A stretch of 64,000 bases of DNA, taken from positions 25,940,425 through 26,004,424 of the forward strand of contig CAIIXF020000010.1 in assembly GCA_903813345.2 (NCBI GenBank). Reading direction: 5' to 3'. Of this stretch, positions 34,303 through 46,158 are shown one piece after another. A model generated the notes under the pieces. That model did not search any database. It was not told the origin of the DNA and saw nothing but the letters and a program-made list of their open reading frames with translations. Source of the stretch: Owenia fusiformis. Lineage: Eukaryota; Annelida; Polychaeta; Sabellida; Oweniidae. The position numbers and the translations under genes are program-made. Numbering within the stretch: position 1 is the first letter of the stretch; every line of letters begins with the position of its first letter.

Positions 34303-35589
34303 CAGGATAAGAAGGGATTATAGTAATGTTTAGATAGATGTCGCATCATATCATACATATACATATATCATACATACTTATTGCTAGTCTTTAAAATACC
34401 CGTCAGAGGTGGGGCATAGTGAACAAAATCGGGGCCGTGCTTGCAATATGAAGGTTAACCTGTTAACCGCTGGGTGCAGGCCAGTAGCTAGAGGGACTCA
34501 GGGGCTCCCGAGCATCCCCCTATATACATGTACATGTATCTCCCAAAAAGAAAGGTCACTCTTTCTATTTCGAGGTAGAGTGTAACATTTGGTGACATAT
34601 GTATTTTGATATTCCATGTGTGTATCTATAGTGCAAAATCTTACACTGTGTCATCTGCTCCTCCCCACTGGACCTCTCCTGGTATCTTGTTATGTTAAAC
34701 ATACCCTCGATATTACGAAGGGAGTTGATTTAGCATGGTAAAAATTGTATGTATGTGCCAAAAGCTGGCTATGCAATGCATGGGATGTGTCCTATCCGAT
34801 AGATTGTACCTTATCCGATAATATTAATGACATGAATAATTATGCTTATAACCATTATTTTCACGATATACCGTGTCATGTTATGAGTATGATTTCTGAC
34901 ATTTACTCTTATACCTATTTTCAACCATCAGTCATCAGTAAAACAACCTCAACGATGTCCCAAAGTCAACAGATCAGTCAAATGTTTGATATAGAATAAA
35001 CCATCGTGAGAATTGTTTGGGAGTAGCTCCGAAATAGCTCCCCTTTAGTGAGTAATAAAATTATATAAATGGATCGTTAGACAATGTAATAACATGGGGA
35101 AATCCTCGATTATGTATCTTTAATGTTTGTATGATCTAGTGTCTTCCTAAGCACACGCTACAATGCAAGAACATGATCGAGAAATACATCACAAATGGGC
35201 GGTGAAGTATTAATGTAAACGCTATACTACTGCTTTCTCATTATATTCATATCCTTTCTGGCGAAACTATACTGGAGTAAATTGATAATCTTAATTCTAA
35301 TCCATGACCAGAAAAGAAATGATACGAAGCTGTGACCTTTTACAATGATCACACATACTCGTAGATCACACATACTCGTAGTAATTTCTACAAGTTTCTA
35401 TATGTAACATAATAGACATAACAAGTGTAGATATCAAGTACATCGTTTCTTGCAGTGTTTGTTCCAATCCTACATTGTATGAACACGATCTAAATCTATT
35501 TACATACTGATATAATTATTAATTACGTTGTGAAATCATGAAATCTCATCAACTATGAGTAGCAACTTGTTATGATTAGACGCTAGCTA
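34303..35589. other. Intergenic, nothing recognised
   Basis: A 19-base tandem pair (gatcacacatactcgta twice) lies near 35350-35385. The plus-strand frame at 34745-34999 has no recognisable features. Confidence 0.4.
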
Positions 35590-36960
35590 TTGTAATTGCA
35601 TCGGAGCAATGTCTAATATGTGTCGATGCAACAAAAAAACGAATTACAAATGTACACCTTCGATTGTCGAAAGAGAGTATGATTATGGGTAAGCTTTGAT
35701 AGCGAAGATACAGAAGGAAGACGTTTTACGACATTACAGACATATGTTAAAACTATAAAACGGTGTTGTTGTAGAGCGAGATGTATGTCATTAAAGCTTT
35801 GATTAGAACTATACCACCCGAGCGAATATCATTTTTCAACTTACTGTATTTCTTTGAAATCTAGTTCTCAGAAATAACCTGTAGCCGATTGTAATCATTA
35901 CAATGAGTAATTGATAAGGGGCTTGATTCGAATGGATAAAATGGATAAAAACAAAATCTCATTAATTCTCACAAAATTCTCATTAACTACTATTCGTAAC
36001 AAAATATCGCAAGCTTATCCTGTTGTTTTGTTTCTTATGCATAAATTGTAGTTATCCTAAATCACGGTTGGATTGGCAACAAGGTAGAAAGATGCACGTA
36101 ATTTGCTCTTAGGTTCAATAAATCGTCCGAGAGATACGTCAGTTAATACAGGCTAATAACTCTTTTATTTATAATGGTCTGTTTCTTTTCATAGAATGTC
36201 ACCTGTCTCTCCTAAGCAAGGTATACTTGCAATTATCTACACTTTGATAAATTTCCTGGTGCCCCTTTGACAGAATGCCACCGACGTCTAGAGCGGAAAG
36301 GTGATTGAAACGGTGGAATACAGGAAGTACACGCATTCTATAGCCGACATAACTCAAGCGGGGTGATTACAAGTTGATGTGTTTTTGACTAATGTTATCT
36401 ATTAGAATGATACATATTTACAATTTTAATTGGGGATACCACTTATATTACAGCTGAATATTACCATCTAGTATTGATTTCACAAATCAAATTGTGTTGA
36501 CCATCCTCTCAAGTCTCAAGGCTGTCTATACTAATCTAGTACATCGATATGTGTGCACTCCCGTCCATAAGGATGGGAACAGAAATTTCCACATTACCTG
36601 TGGTTACGATTTCCAAAACAAATTCATCAGCAAGATTGTAAGAGGAAAGGAGGAAATAATCAGCAAGAGGAAAAATGGTGAAATTGGCAATTTAATCCTC
36701 CCTGAAAACTACTTTTATTTGTTGCCGGTTTTGTATTTAAAATTCAAAAATAGAGGCATTTTGGTCGCCAAAATTATGAAGAATTGCATACATACTAACA
36801 CGTTCGAACTGGCGTAATTGAAAAAAGCTAGCGTCTACTTATACAGCTCGAGAGGATTAGTTTACTTTCCGTATTAATATCTTACATGAACCGTGTAAAA
36901 ACTATTTAAAGGACGAATTAAGTCTTAATTAAAAATATAATACTATTAATTGTTACTCCT
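35590..36960. repeat. Diverged duplicate of the 30.2-32.9 kb region
   Basis: Collinear matches to 30180-30300, 32460-32530 and 32790-32870, but without the mariner and palindromic insertions found there. The plus-strand frame at 36494-36817 (107 codons) lies inside; it has no domain I recognise and is probably chance. Confidence 0.5.
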
Positions 36961-37399
36961 CTCCACTCTTCAATATATGTTTTAAGAGATATTGTTGAAC
37001 GTATTTGTTAAAGATCTCTCCTGGGTTCTGATCCTCCTAGTATACTAGTAGTGTTTCTAACAAAAGCATAAAATGTATAATAACTATTCTGATATACTAA
37101 TCACATCTTTAAGCCTTTAACTGGAATATCTTTCTTGAATCTAATCTAATAGAGGGCCATGATTTCTCATGATGGTATAATGATATTGTATTGGCATTGT
37201 ATAATGCTGCTTAACCTGAAACATTTTGACCAATCAGTGTCATCGAAGGTCAACCAAAGGTCAAATTTAAAATTTGAAATAAGATATAAAATCCTGCCAA
37301 TCGGTAAATGCTGCCTAATTCAATTTCTAGCTAGTAAAATCTGACCGTAAAAAATTGTTGGGAAAAATCTCGAAAAATGAAACTATCCTTATGAAACCT
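36961..37399. other. No recognisable feature
   Basis: AT-rich spacer; the frame at 37159-37344 shows no domain. Confidence 0.4.
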
Positions 37400-37770
37400 G
37401 TAATCTAGTTTGATGACATTGACCCTTGACCTTGAAAATGTTGATTTTTCAAATCTCACTAGGTCTTTTGTGACCCAGTTGATCTAATTTTGAGTCCAAG
37501 AAACGATTCGATATTTTTCCTTTCGGGGATCATTGAAGGTCAATGAAATATCAACTTAAAAATGACATGTTATGGCAGTTTGACCTCCAATATCTCAAAC
37601 TCTGGACAAAATTTCTCCAGACGGCAAAAAACTGATAGAAACCTATCTATTTTATACTAAATTCCATGCCAAAATATTGAAGTGTATCGGCTAATTCGTA
37701 ACACTCAAAAACGTTGATTTGACCTATATTTTGACATTGACCTAGATAAAAATATTTCCCCTCAAGATGG
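37400..37770. repeat. Dispersed relative of the 475-bp tandem unit
   Basis: Shares ordered phrases with the 4.0-5.2 kb array: atatctcaaa, gacggcaaaa, ttttgacctagataaaaat. TGACCT half-sites recur here too (37720 and 37738). Confidence 0.55.
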
Positions 37771-38184
37771 GCCCAAATAAGTAGGTAAGAAAGCAAGTAA
37801 GTATGGATGTTTTGTTACATTTTATTGTGTTTTTATTAAGTATAAGTTTAAGTTTTGAATTTTCCATGGACAGATGTATGTTCGTTTAATGAGCAGATCA
37901 TACGGCAAGCCATATCAACTATAGCAGAATGTTCTCGTTCACCATAACCAGTGCTTTATAACGATGGCTATGATATAACATAACATAAATCAAAAAATGA
38001 AAGGGAACCTTCCAAGTACCTGCTAACGATGGCCTTTTGATTAATAAGTAGAATCTTACCCCCTCGATCAGAATTATATGTTGTAATCATGATCACCAAG
38101 CACATATCATCAGAGGCGATGTTTATACAAGTATTTTTACCCAGGAATATTTTCAATATAAAGTCAAGGAATGTGACGACGGCG
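37771..38184. other. No recognisable feature
   Basis: Spacer before a TTAA-flanked element. Nothing supported. Confidence 0.35.
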
Positions 38185-38188
38185 TTAA

Positions 38189-38845
38189 AGGACCCATGTA
38201 AAGTTTGATAGTATGTTTTTATCATATCATTCACTCACTATTTTTCATGACTTTAAAAGTTATTTTAAAGACATTGGAAAAAGCCTTTTGGGAAAAAGTT
38301 GTCAGTTTTTTATTTCTCTTTCCCGCTATTTTTCAAATAAAGTTTAAGATTTGTTACTCATAAAATATTCAACTAACCAGTGCAAAATACATTGTTTCTA
38401 ATATAATTGCGAATATTGAACAAAAGACATACTATTTCAATATTGAAATGTCATAACTAAAGTGCCACACCAGTGTTTCCAGCATATTAAAAAATTGCGC
38501 CATAAATCACCTCGTCGTGATGTCATTTAGGGTGCAATATTGTTTTGAAGAGTCAATATTTTCTAGATATGTTAAACTTTCAAAATAAACCAATGTTGAT
38601 TGTCTAACTAGGTTGAAAAGAAGAATTGTGTTTTAAATATCTCTGTACCATTGGTTTTTATGAGAACTAAAATTTTGAAATGCATTTTTCTCTAAACCAC
38701 TTTAATGCATAAATGAGTTCATTTCTCGCTAATTTATCAATCGATATTCAACATTTTTCGACAAAACACACGAGAGGATGAATTTTTATCACATTGAGTA
38801 AGACTGCAATAAAAGCCAAAGTGGTTTAAACTGTATATGGGGCCT
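38189..38845. mobile_element. TTAA-flanked element, 657 bp
   Basis: Left AGGACCCATGTAAAGTTT and right (inward) AGGCCCCATATACAGTTT are inverted ends, each next to TTAA (38185-38188 and 38846-38849), the piggyBac-type target. No transposase. The same family occurs inverted at 61525-62357 and truncated at 23959-24460. Confidence 0.75.
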
Positions 38846-39523
38846 TTAAGATTTTTGGGCGAGTAGCTGCTTGAAACTTTGACTTAACTTTGTTGACTTA
38901 ATCCGTCAATATATGCTTAGTCTTGAAATTTGAATTTGAAGAGATGCAGAATAGGAGAAGTGTTGCATTTTTGTCACCCTGTATTTAAAAAACAAACTGT
39001 TTTCCCTTCAAAGTGTAATTAGGATATGAACTGAGAAAGTGGTATTGTTCCAAGATTCTAACTTACAATATTGAGTAGATCCATATCCTTGTTTGTTATT
39101 CTCTTTAAAAAAACAAAGGGCAAAGTTTAATGAAATAACAATAACCCTTAATTTCAGGATGCATTATAATTCCTCTATTTGTTATTTTTGCTGGCAAATG
39201 TTTTCTCAACTAAATCAACATCAAATAGCTTTTTAGACCTAGCTCATCAATCGTCAAGTCTTACAAATTCTGGGTGCTTGATAGATAGTTGATGTCAAAG
39301 AAACAGACGGTTTATCCAGAGAATATAAAGACTGTAATCGTGTGATGATGTATTCCTGGTTAATGATACCTTGTAGGCAATCGCTTTGTCTTTTGGGGTT
39401 TGCTAATTCACGTTATTACGTCATTAATCTTGTTCATTAAATTGATATACGAGTAAACGAAAACTAAATTATTGATGTATTCTGTTGATCAATTCATGTC
39501 AAATCACATATCACATACGATTT
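38846..39523. other. No recognisable feature
   Basis: AT-rich intergenic sequence with no supported exon, RNA gene or bounded repeat. Confidence 0.4.
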
Positions 39524-39526
39524 TAG

Positions 39527-39760
39527 AAACCATTGGTACATAAGTTGAGAAACCACTTATGCATGGTGAGAAACGTTAATGCGCCGGTCATCTATGAATC
39601 GACCACCATCTGTGAAGTCACCAAATCATCTGTGCAACTGCTTCGTCCCAAACATTATCTGTTAGCCATTGATCTCTTATTCAACATAGTATTCATCGGG
39701 GTATTCGTCCTAATATATATGTTAGTTGCATCTGTTCCAAAGGGTATAAAATCACGTTGA
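39527..39760 (+). CDS. Possible last exon with one membrane segment
   Basis: An open frame follows directly after an acceptor-like cgattttag and runs 77 codons plus a stop. It includes one hydrophobic stretch of about 20 residues (LLFNIVFIGVFVLIYMLVA) near its C-terminus, followed by a basic tail (KGIKSR). AATAAA occurs at about 39944. This could be the last exon of a membrane protein, but no upstream exon was found and I recognise no family. It may equally be chance. Confidence 0.25.
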   Translation, partial: KPLVHKLRNHLCMVRNVNAPVIYESTTICEVTKSSVQLLRPKHYLLAIDLLFNIVFIGVFVLIYMLVASVPKGIKSR

Positions 39761-39899
39761 ATATCAGATCATTAAATCCACACCATTAGGACCACACTCG
39801 GCACGTTCAAGTAGCTTTCCAGTTGTAGGTGAAATTATAATCATTTTTTCTCGTTCATGTAAACGTTTTTACATGTAATTTCTGTGTAAACATTTCTTT

Positions 39900-40001
39900 T
39901 ATACTATGTTTTTATTCTTGTACTCTTGTTTTATAAGGAGGAAATAAAGATAATACAATACAATACAATACAATGCAATGCAATGCAATACAATACAATA
40001 C
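39900..40001 (+). repeat. Retroposon-like 3' end with (ATACA)n tail
   Basis: AATAAAGATA is followed by about ten ATACA/ATGCA pentamers. The same tail type ends the LINE fragment at 8131 and the SINE at 45815. It is probably the 3' end of a short retroposed copy. Confidence 0.6.
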
Positions 40002-40483
40002 GTTTCAATTCTTGGGAAGAAATGTTCAATATCCCTCATTGTGCATTAGTTTCCCGGGATTAGTTTTGACAACTGATCAAACGCCATTGTAAAACACAGG
40101 ACGTAAAACCCTCGCGTTAACGTTACTCACCGTGGAATGGCAAAACTAACGACCCTGAGCAGACCACCTAACCGTTGCTATCCAGAACCTGTACTATCCT
40201 TGCTTCTAGAGAATTGAATAAAAGGATACTGATATATCAGGATTTGAACTTCCCCGAGATTCAGAGGTTACATAAATTGAAGGTGCCATAGTTAATATAA
40301 AAGAAAAGAAATCAAACTAAATTAATGATGGTTATAGTTAACAATAACTCAATGCTGAAGAGTGACTATGGGGGCATACCATTGTGATACTCATCACATC
40401 TTTCTGCCATCAACTAGAAACATTCTAAGAAGAAGCTAGAAGACCATAATTTCTCACGATGGGGGCATATCGGTGTGAAAGAA
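40002..40483. other. No recognisable feature
   Basis: Intergenic spacer with no supported exon, RNA gene or bounded repeat. Confidence 0.35.
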
Positions 40484-40551
40484 AGTATGGTTCCCCGGGG
40501 ATTATGGTTCCCCGGGGATTAAGGTTCCCCGGAGATTATGGTCCCCCTTCT
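40484..40551. repeat. 17-bp tandem repeat, four units
   Basis: Four units of attatggttccccgggg, the last diverged, within sequence related to the 29.7-30.0 kb foldback repeat. Confidence 0.8.
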
Positions 40552-42961
40552 TAACGACCCTTACTGGCCCTGATGTATAAGATAAGGGAAAGAGGTCACC
40601 ATGTAAATCAATGGAGAGTAGGACCATAAATTGATGGGACCTCCTACCCTTTTACACCGGTCATGAACCAATTAGCAAAGTTTTACGGTTCTCCTGTCTC
40701 ATATGTAGGCAACTGTGTACCATAAAGATGAAAATATACTTAAGATACGAAGTGAATTTATGTGTTTCGAGAAACTCTGTAACACATATTGATAAATTGG
40801 AAAAGGAAAAGTCAATATAATTTATTCGAAACGATTCCATCATTGCCAATTGAAACAAAAACTATAATGTGCTTTTCTCGTTATTTTAGATTGATGAGGA
40901 TCATCGTTGCGGCACTGTGTTGTGTGCAATCAATGTGCTATGATCATACCATTTCACTATCTTAGGACCAGATTCTAAACTAAATGGCTCGGAAACATCC
41001 GCTCAAAGAATCACCATTCTCCAAATAGAACACAACAAATGAAGCAATTAATTTAGCTGGATCTGGGACTGTTCTTCAATAGAACTTACCTACTCCCACG
41101 GTAAACCGCTAACTGAATTAGATTCTAAGTAGAGATTACCAGAGCATCGACCTGCAAATGCCTTTTCCCGATTTGTTTTTGATCGGAGTTTGATTGGAGT
41201 GAATAAATAGGATTGTTGGATATATGACAGTAAGCCTGCAAAATGCCAGAAAACAAGGCATTCCTTAGATATATTCAATCCTGACAATGTGAGATTTATG
41301 ATTGGTGTGCGCAATTATGGCGTTTTGTTTAAAAAGAAATGTTCATACATTTTCATTCTTTGTTGTTCCATGATTTCATTGACGGACATTGCTTTTCCAT
41401 ACAATATAATATAACAGGTTTGTGAATGTAACTAATTCTTGGGGTCGCTACGACGGGTGTAGTAGTCAACGCCGGGAGTCAATGGGTGTATTTCATATAC
41501 GTATATTACATACTCACAGGCCCGCTCACAGGGAACGCATGCAACATCTTCGCACGTGGGAATCCAAGTGAACGATGACACGAAAATGCATTCTTCAAAA
41601 ATTGACTGAACTTGAGCTTTGGGAACCAGTTTGACCAGAGGGAGCTTGTAGCTTGCGTCGCATTTGAAAAGCATTTAATTTTATGATACAATATTTATAT
41701 TGACAATTGTTCCTGCACGGCGAAAACTTTTCCGGTTACAACGCTCATCCATTGATTTAACTGTGTGTTACAGCATGGGCTTTCAACAGACATTGTGTTT
41801 ACCCAGAAGACAAAGCTAGAGATTGCGGTGACAATGACAATGATACCCTCCACTGACTGCGGGATCAGTCTTAAATAAGACAAACAGTCGACATTATCCG
41901 CAGTAAATATAAATAATTACCTCAGATTATGGGAATTACAAGGACATTTGTCTCAATACGTTTCCCTAAATACGTCCGACGTTTGATCGCTGTTGTGATT
42001 AAGTGCTTCCTCTGTAATTATCGGAGTTTTTGCCTTGGTTTAACTGTCAACTAATTTTCCTTTGAAATATTTCATTAAAGGTCATGCTTATTACACGCTT
42101 ATGGTGACGAGCTTAAGTTCCAGCCGTTTACAATCAAAGGAACTTTCAATTAAAGGAAGATACACAGAGATGCGTTGTAGCCTCGTTTACTTTGTTTACA
42201 ACTTCTGTATTTACAATGTAAGTTCTAAAAACAAGTGTGATAAGCCTCCAAACAGTAATTGGTAGCTAAAAATAGACACATTCCAACTGAATTATGATCT
42301 ATTTTGCTGAGAAATTAGATATTGGTCTTGTTATCAGAACGTTACGTGTGTTCAATGAAATAGTTTACACAATTAGTGGTTTATTGTTTAAAGTGACAGT
42401 GGGACAAACTATGTTCATTTTAATTTTAAACTTCACCTCGATGCTCCTTGATACCAAATCATATTTATATATTCGGAAGTGAATTCCATATTGTTTGAAC
42501 AAATACATGTGATGGATATTTGAAGAATCGAATAATAATATCCTCTTTTTAGAAAATAAGCCTTACATTTTTTTAAAAGTGTCAAGGTGGGGTCCTATAT
42601 ACCTTATATTTGTGTTCGTGATGTCATCAATTTATGTGTTCTTTCAGATAAGTGAGAGACTAAATGGCTAGAAACACATGTCACATACTGTAGCCTGTCA
42701 AGATCTTAGCGATTAATATTTGCATGCAATATTACCACTTTGATTTATTGTATTACTGTATATAAATGGAGAGTTGGAAGTTTGTCCTGACCCAGTGAAT
42801 CATCAATTATATCTTAATGATGGTGTATTACCTTTAAACAATTAATAATCACACGAGACGATACAAGAACATGATCATAAAATACATCATTGTGTGTCGT
42901 TGTGTGTTCATTCTTCATTACATCTTCTTTTGGTCTTAGATGAGTGAAATAACCCTTTGCC
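40552..42961. other. Intergenic, no supported gene
   Basis: Several stop-bounded frames occur (minus strand at 40661-40858, 41090-41314, 41432-41691 and 41695-41883; plus strand at 42062-42265 and 42294-42482). The 41695-41883 frame has a hydrophobic segment and the neighbouring frame is cysteine-rich, but neither shows a domain or convincing exon boundaries. Confidence 0.4.
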
Positions 42962-42966
42962 AACAT

Positions 42967-43245
42967 CACTGCTACCCACCTAGTTACACAGACGTACCGT
43001 CAGTGTATCATGGCTGAACTACTTCCGGGATTTGAATTTGGTAAGATATTTTTATTTCTCGATTTACATCTACTTATAAGCCACGATGTGGATTAAAATT
43101 TGGCTCGAAGTAATGGGAGATAGTCTAGTTTGAGAATGTGTCGATGGTTTTAGGTTTGGTATGTTAACGAAGACGCATTTCACATATTTAGTCCCTCGCT
43201 TTTGTTACACTGACGATCGGCTGTGTAACTAGGTGGGTAGCAGTG
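42967..43245. mobile_element. CACTG-ended MITE with 5-bp TSD
   Basis: The first 25 bases (CACTGCTACCCACCTAGTTA...) are perfectly complementary to the last 25, and similarity continues to about 40. Identical AACAT flanks both sides (42962-42966 and 43246-43250). A CAC start and a 5-bp duplication fit Transib-type elements, though the heptamer CACTGCT is not the consensus. The interior holds an ATG with a 31-base open segment (MAELLPGFEF) followed by the donor-like GGTAAGAT. Confidence 0.75.
43009..43042 (+). other. Exon-like start segment with splice donor
   Basis: Within the CACTG element an ATG (context tcATGG) opens a short frame ending at G|GTAAGAT. No downstream exon was found. Like the segment at 17935, it could be the first exon of a lost transposase or a captured host exon. 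Confidence 0.25.
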
Positions 43246-43274
43246 AACATCGCGAAGACCGCGACCCTGTAAAT

Positions 43275-43346
43275 CCTCTTATTAGGTGTCGTTGGAAATA
43301 GACAACAGTGTTGTCTTAATATTTCCAAACGACACCTAATAAAAGG
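43275..43346. repeat. 72-base hairpin
   Basis: TTATTAGGTGTCGTT pairs with aacgacacctaataa, and the loop (AGACAACAGTGTTGTCT) is itself a perfect palindrome. It lies 29 bases beyond the CACTG element. Confidence 0.8.
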
Positions 43347-43818
43347 GGTTATGCTAAACCAGAATGATCTATCAATGCTTGGTGGAATGGATGAATGTGA
43401 ACGAACGCTTAGGCGTTAATGGATCGCAAATCCATTAACAGATGATACAAATACAGTGACATTATACACTCTCTGTGTCATTCATGGATATAATGACTTT
43501 TGACTGCCTGATTAGTGGTTATTAAGGGAATCGCCTCTTTCATCATACATACAGTACACCAGTTAAAGAACATCATAATATATTGTTTCTCATGGTATAT
43601 ACCAGAACCCGTACCACGCCCTCGATGCACATACAATTAATAAGCCTTGGTGGTGTATGAAGTCCTGATTATACTGAGAATAGATCGACGGTATTTGTAT
43701 TAAATTCTTGGTAAATAAATATTTTAGTACTGATTCGCGCATTAAAATTGACTAATAGGAAAATTCTTTAATATTCAATAGTTCCTCAATTGAAATGGTA
43801 CTGGTACACGCCTTGTTG
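43347..43818. other. No recognisable feature
   Basis: Spacer between a hairpin and the foldback element. Confidence 0.4.
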
Positions 43819-43826
43819 CTTTCATA

Positions 43827-45235
43827 GGCCTACAGACAACTCATCCCCTAGACAACTCATCCCTGGACAACTCATCCCCTAGAAAACGAATCCCCTGAAC
43901 ATCTCATCCCCTGGACATCTCATCCCCTAGACAACTCATCCCCTGGACAACTCATCCCTTAGACAACTCATCCCCTAGACAACTCATCCTTTATCACATG
44001 AAGCCAAATTAGTTTTTTGGAAAATAAATATTTATTAAATACATCTTGAATCATTCTAAATATTATCTTTCACTTTATTGACACAAATAAAATGATCAAA
44101 CAGTCAAACGTGCCATTGAAACTTTCATTTCTTGTCCCTACATTACATGACTTAATATTTCATAAGTTTTCTCTCTGCATAATTGTGTAACATGAACTTC
44201 AGTAACTTCATCTGTGACTGCTGTGAAAAAATAATCTTTGGATTAAAGAATATTTGAACATTGAACAACAAACACACTATGACATCAAAGTAGCTTGTGA
44301 CATCAAAGCAGCTTCTTCAATCAATATTATTGCTTAACATAATATCGAAATTGTATATCAAAAATAAAATTAAAGGTAAATATTTAAAAAACAAATTACA
44401 TATTAATTGGTTGACTATCTCCTTGACAATACCATAGTAGTACCATGGTATATCACAGTTTTTAAACAACTTTTCAGATTTTCCCTCAAGAAAGTCTTTG
44501 TTCACTTGTACTCAGAACACATCAGAATCCTAGCTTTAATACCTCACTATTGATATGTAAATGGAAAGAGTTAGAAGTGCAGATCTTAACCAGTTTTGAA
44601 AATATGTTTACGTAACAAAAGTGAGGTATTAAATCGAGGATCGTGTTGTCTTCTGAACTATTTGTTCGCATGTACACATGTACATTTTCTTTGACATATG
44701 GAATTCTGCCTACTTCTGGAGAAATAAGGAAAGACAAAAATCGTACCTTTGAGGCTCTGACATTTTGTTACAGAAACAATCTGTTTACAACAAAATCGAG
44801 TGGAGTACCAGTGTTCATGTAATATATGATTTTGAAACTTCAAACTGATCATGATAACCAATACATTTAAAAATCATTTGAATAATGTATGAATTAATAA
44901 TATTACATTAAATTACTCAAACATGCCAAAGGATGAGTTGTCCAGGGGATGAGTTGTCTAGGGGATGAGTTGTCCAGGAGATGAGTTGTTTAGGGGATGA
45001 GTTGTCTAGGGGATGAGTTGTCCAGGGGATGAGTTGTCTAGGGGATGAGTTGTCCAGGGATGAGTTGTCTAGGGGATGAGTTGTCCAGGGATGAGTTGTC
45101 TAGGGGATGAGTTGTCCAGGGGATGAGTTGTCCAGGAGATGAGTTGTTTAGGGGATGAGTTGTCCAGGGATGGGTTGTCTAGGGGATGAGTTGTCCAGGG
45201 GATGAGTTGTCTAGGGGATTAGTTGTCCGGTTACC
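43827..45235. mobile_element. TU-like foldback transposon with repeat-array termini
   Basis: The left end is about ten tandem units of ACAACTCATCCCCTAG (43834-43990). The right end is about nineteen units of the reverse complement (44932-45228). An 8-base direct repeat CTTTCATA flanks the element (43819-43826 and 45236-45243). Many right-hand units alternate CTAGGGG and CCAGGGG forms, giving a 32-base higher-order unit, with some 15-base units. The central 0.93 kb is AT-rich and encodes no transposase I recognise. Sea urchin TU elements, as I recall, have long inverted ends with outer arrays of 15-bp direct repeats and 8-bp target duplications, so the architecture matches. Non-autonomous. Confidence 0.8.
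43991..44931. other. Interior of the TU-like element
   Basis: AT-rich with short open frames only. The segment around 44605-44830 shares blocks with 50640-50880, some direct and some inverted. TTAATACCTCACT (about 44538) and its complement (about 44618) form a small inverted repeat. Confidence 0.5.
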
Positions 45236-45369
45236 CTTTCATATATGCGTCTGGGTTTGAATCTCCGTCTTGTTTTAATTGTTCTTCCCCAAGTGTTATT
45301 CCAATGTAAACTAATGGGAAATAGTAGGTTCGGGACGAATCAGATTCACAGAACATCAATTAAATCTAT

Positions 45370-45612
45370 TTCTATGTAGAAAATAGGAAATGGGAATGTC
45401 CATTTTCAAAAATTCATCAAATTTGTCATCAATTTTCGACCTATCGAGGAGAAACAATTAGAAACTTTAGAGATATAGGAAATAAAGTCAAGTACATCTC
45501 CTTTTGCATTATTAGTTTTTTCTTTGCAGTTTATGTAAGAAATTCAAACACAGTGAGGTTCCACGTAAGTCTAAGGGGAAAACATGTTGCCAAACTTATG
45601 GAGGGGACTGTA
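45370..45612. mobile_element. Truncated copy of the CACTCCCC MITE
   Basis: Matches the right third of 22863-23635, ending in gttgccaaacttatggaggg and then gactgtat. The left part is missing. Confidence 0.65.
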
Positions 45613-45814
45613 TATATCGTTAATATGTAAAAAAAATCGGTTGTTTTTCCAACTTAAATTGACATCGAAAATAAAATCAAGAATTTTCAGCAACCTTCAA
45701 TTTTCTTTGGAATTCACAGGATGCGTTAACATTTCATCTACATAATAATGATAGTCCACATCTTTTTAGAATTTTCAAGAGAGACCGCGAATAATTTGGT
45801 TTATCGAATGGAAC

Positions 45815-46158
45815 GTAATTGTATTGTATTGTATTTTGTTTACCACCAATGAAGGTGAGCAATACCTCTTGGGTATGTCCCGTATATATACGGTCGTAAT
45901 TTACGTAATTAAGTAATTAACATGGAAGAAAGACCCAGAAACCCCTCCTTGAAGGAGCCCTGTGTTCTTTTATGTGCACTTATACATAGACATACAAGTA
46001 CACACCACAGCCTTTTGTACGAGTTGCGGACCACTCAGTCAAACACCCTGAAGTACTTCACGCAAACAAGCAAATTTAGTCTTGCCTGAACCGGGGATCG
46101 AATCCGGGACCTATTGCGTAAGAGGAACCTGCGCTACCGCTGAGCTACACGGGTGGAC
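45815..46158 (-). mobile_element. tRNA-derived SINE
   Basis: On the minus strand the element begins near 46158 with a tRNA-like head: A box TAGCTCAGCGG, B box GATTCGATCCC, and a loop reminiscent of tRNA-Lys (CTCTTAC). The acceptor and anticodon stems do not pair well, so it is not a functional tRNA. An unrelated body of about 250 bases follows, ending in an (ATACA)n tail at 45815-45835. Expected to be transcribed by RNA polymerase III and mobilised by a LINE. Confidence 0.8.

Noticed and set aside
36494-36817. Plus-strand frame of 107 codons
   Set aside because: Lies in a diverged duplicated segment; the corresponding part of the other copy is not obviously open, and no family is recognised.
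41432-41883. Cysteine-rich and membrane-like minus-strand frames
   Set aside because: No recognisable domain, frames overlap one another, and no convincing splice sites join them.
46080-46158. Functional tRNA gene
   Set aside because: A and B boxes are present but acceptor and anticodon stems do not pair; it is the head of a SINE.
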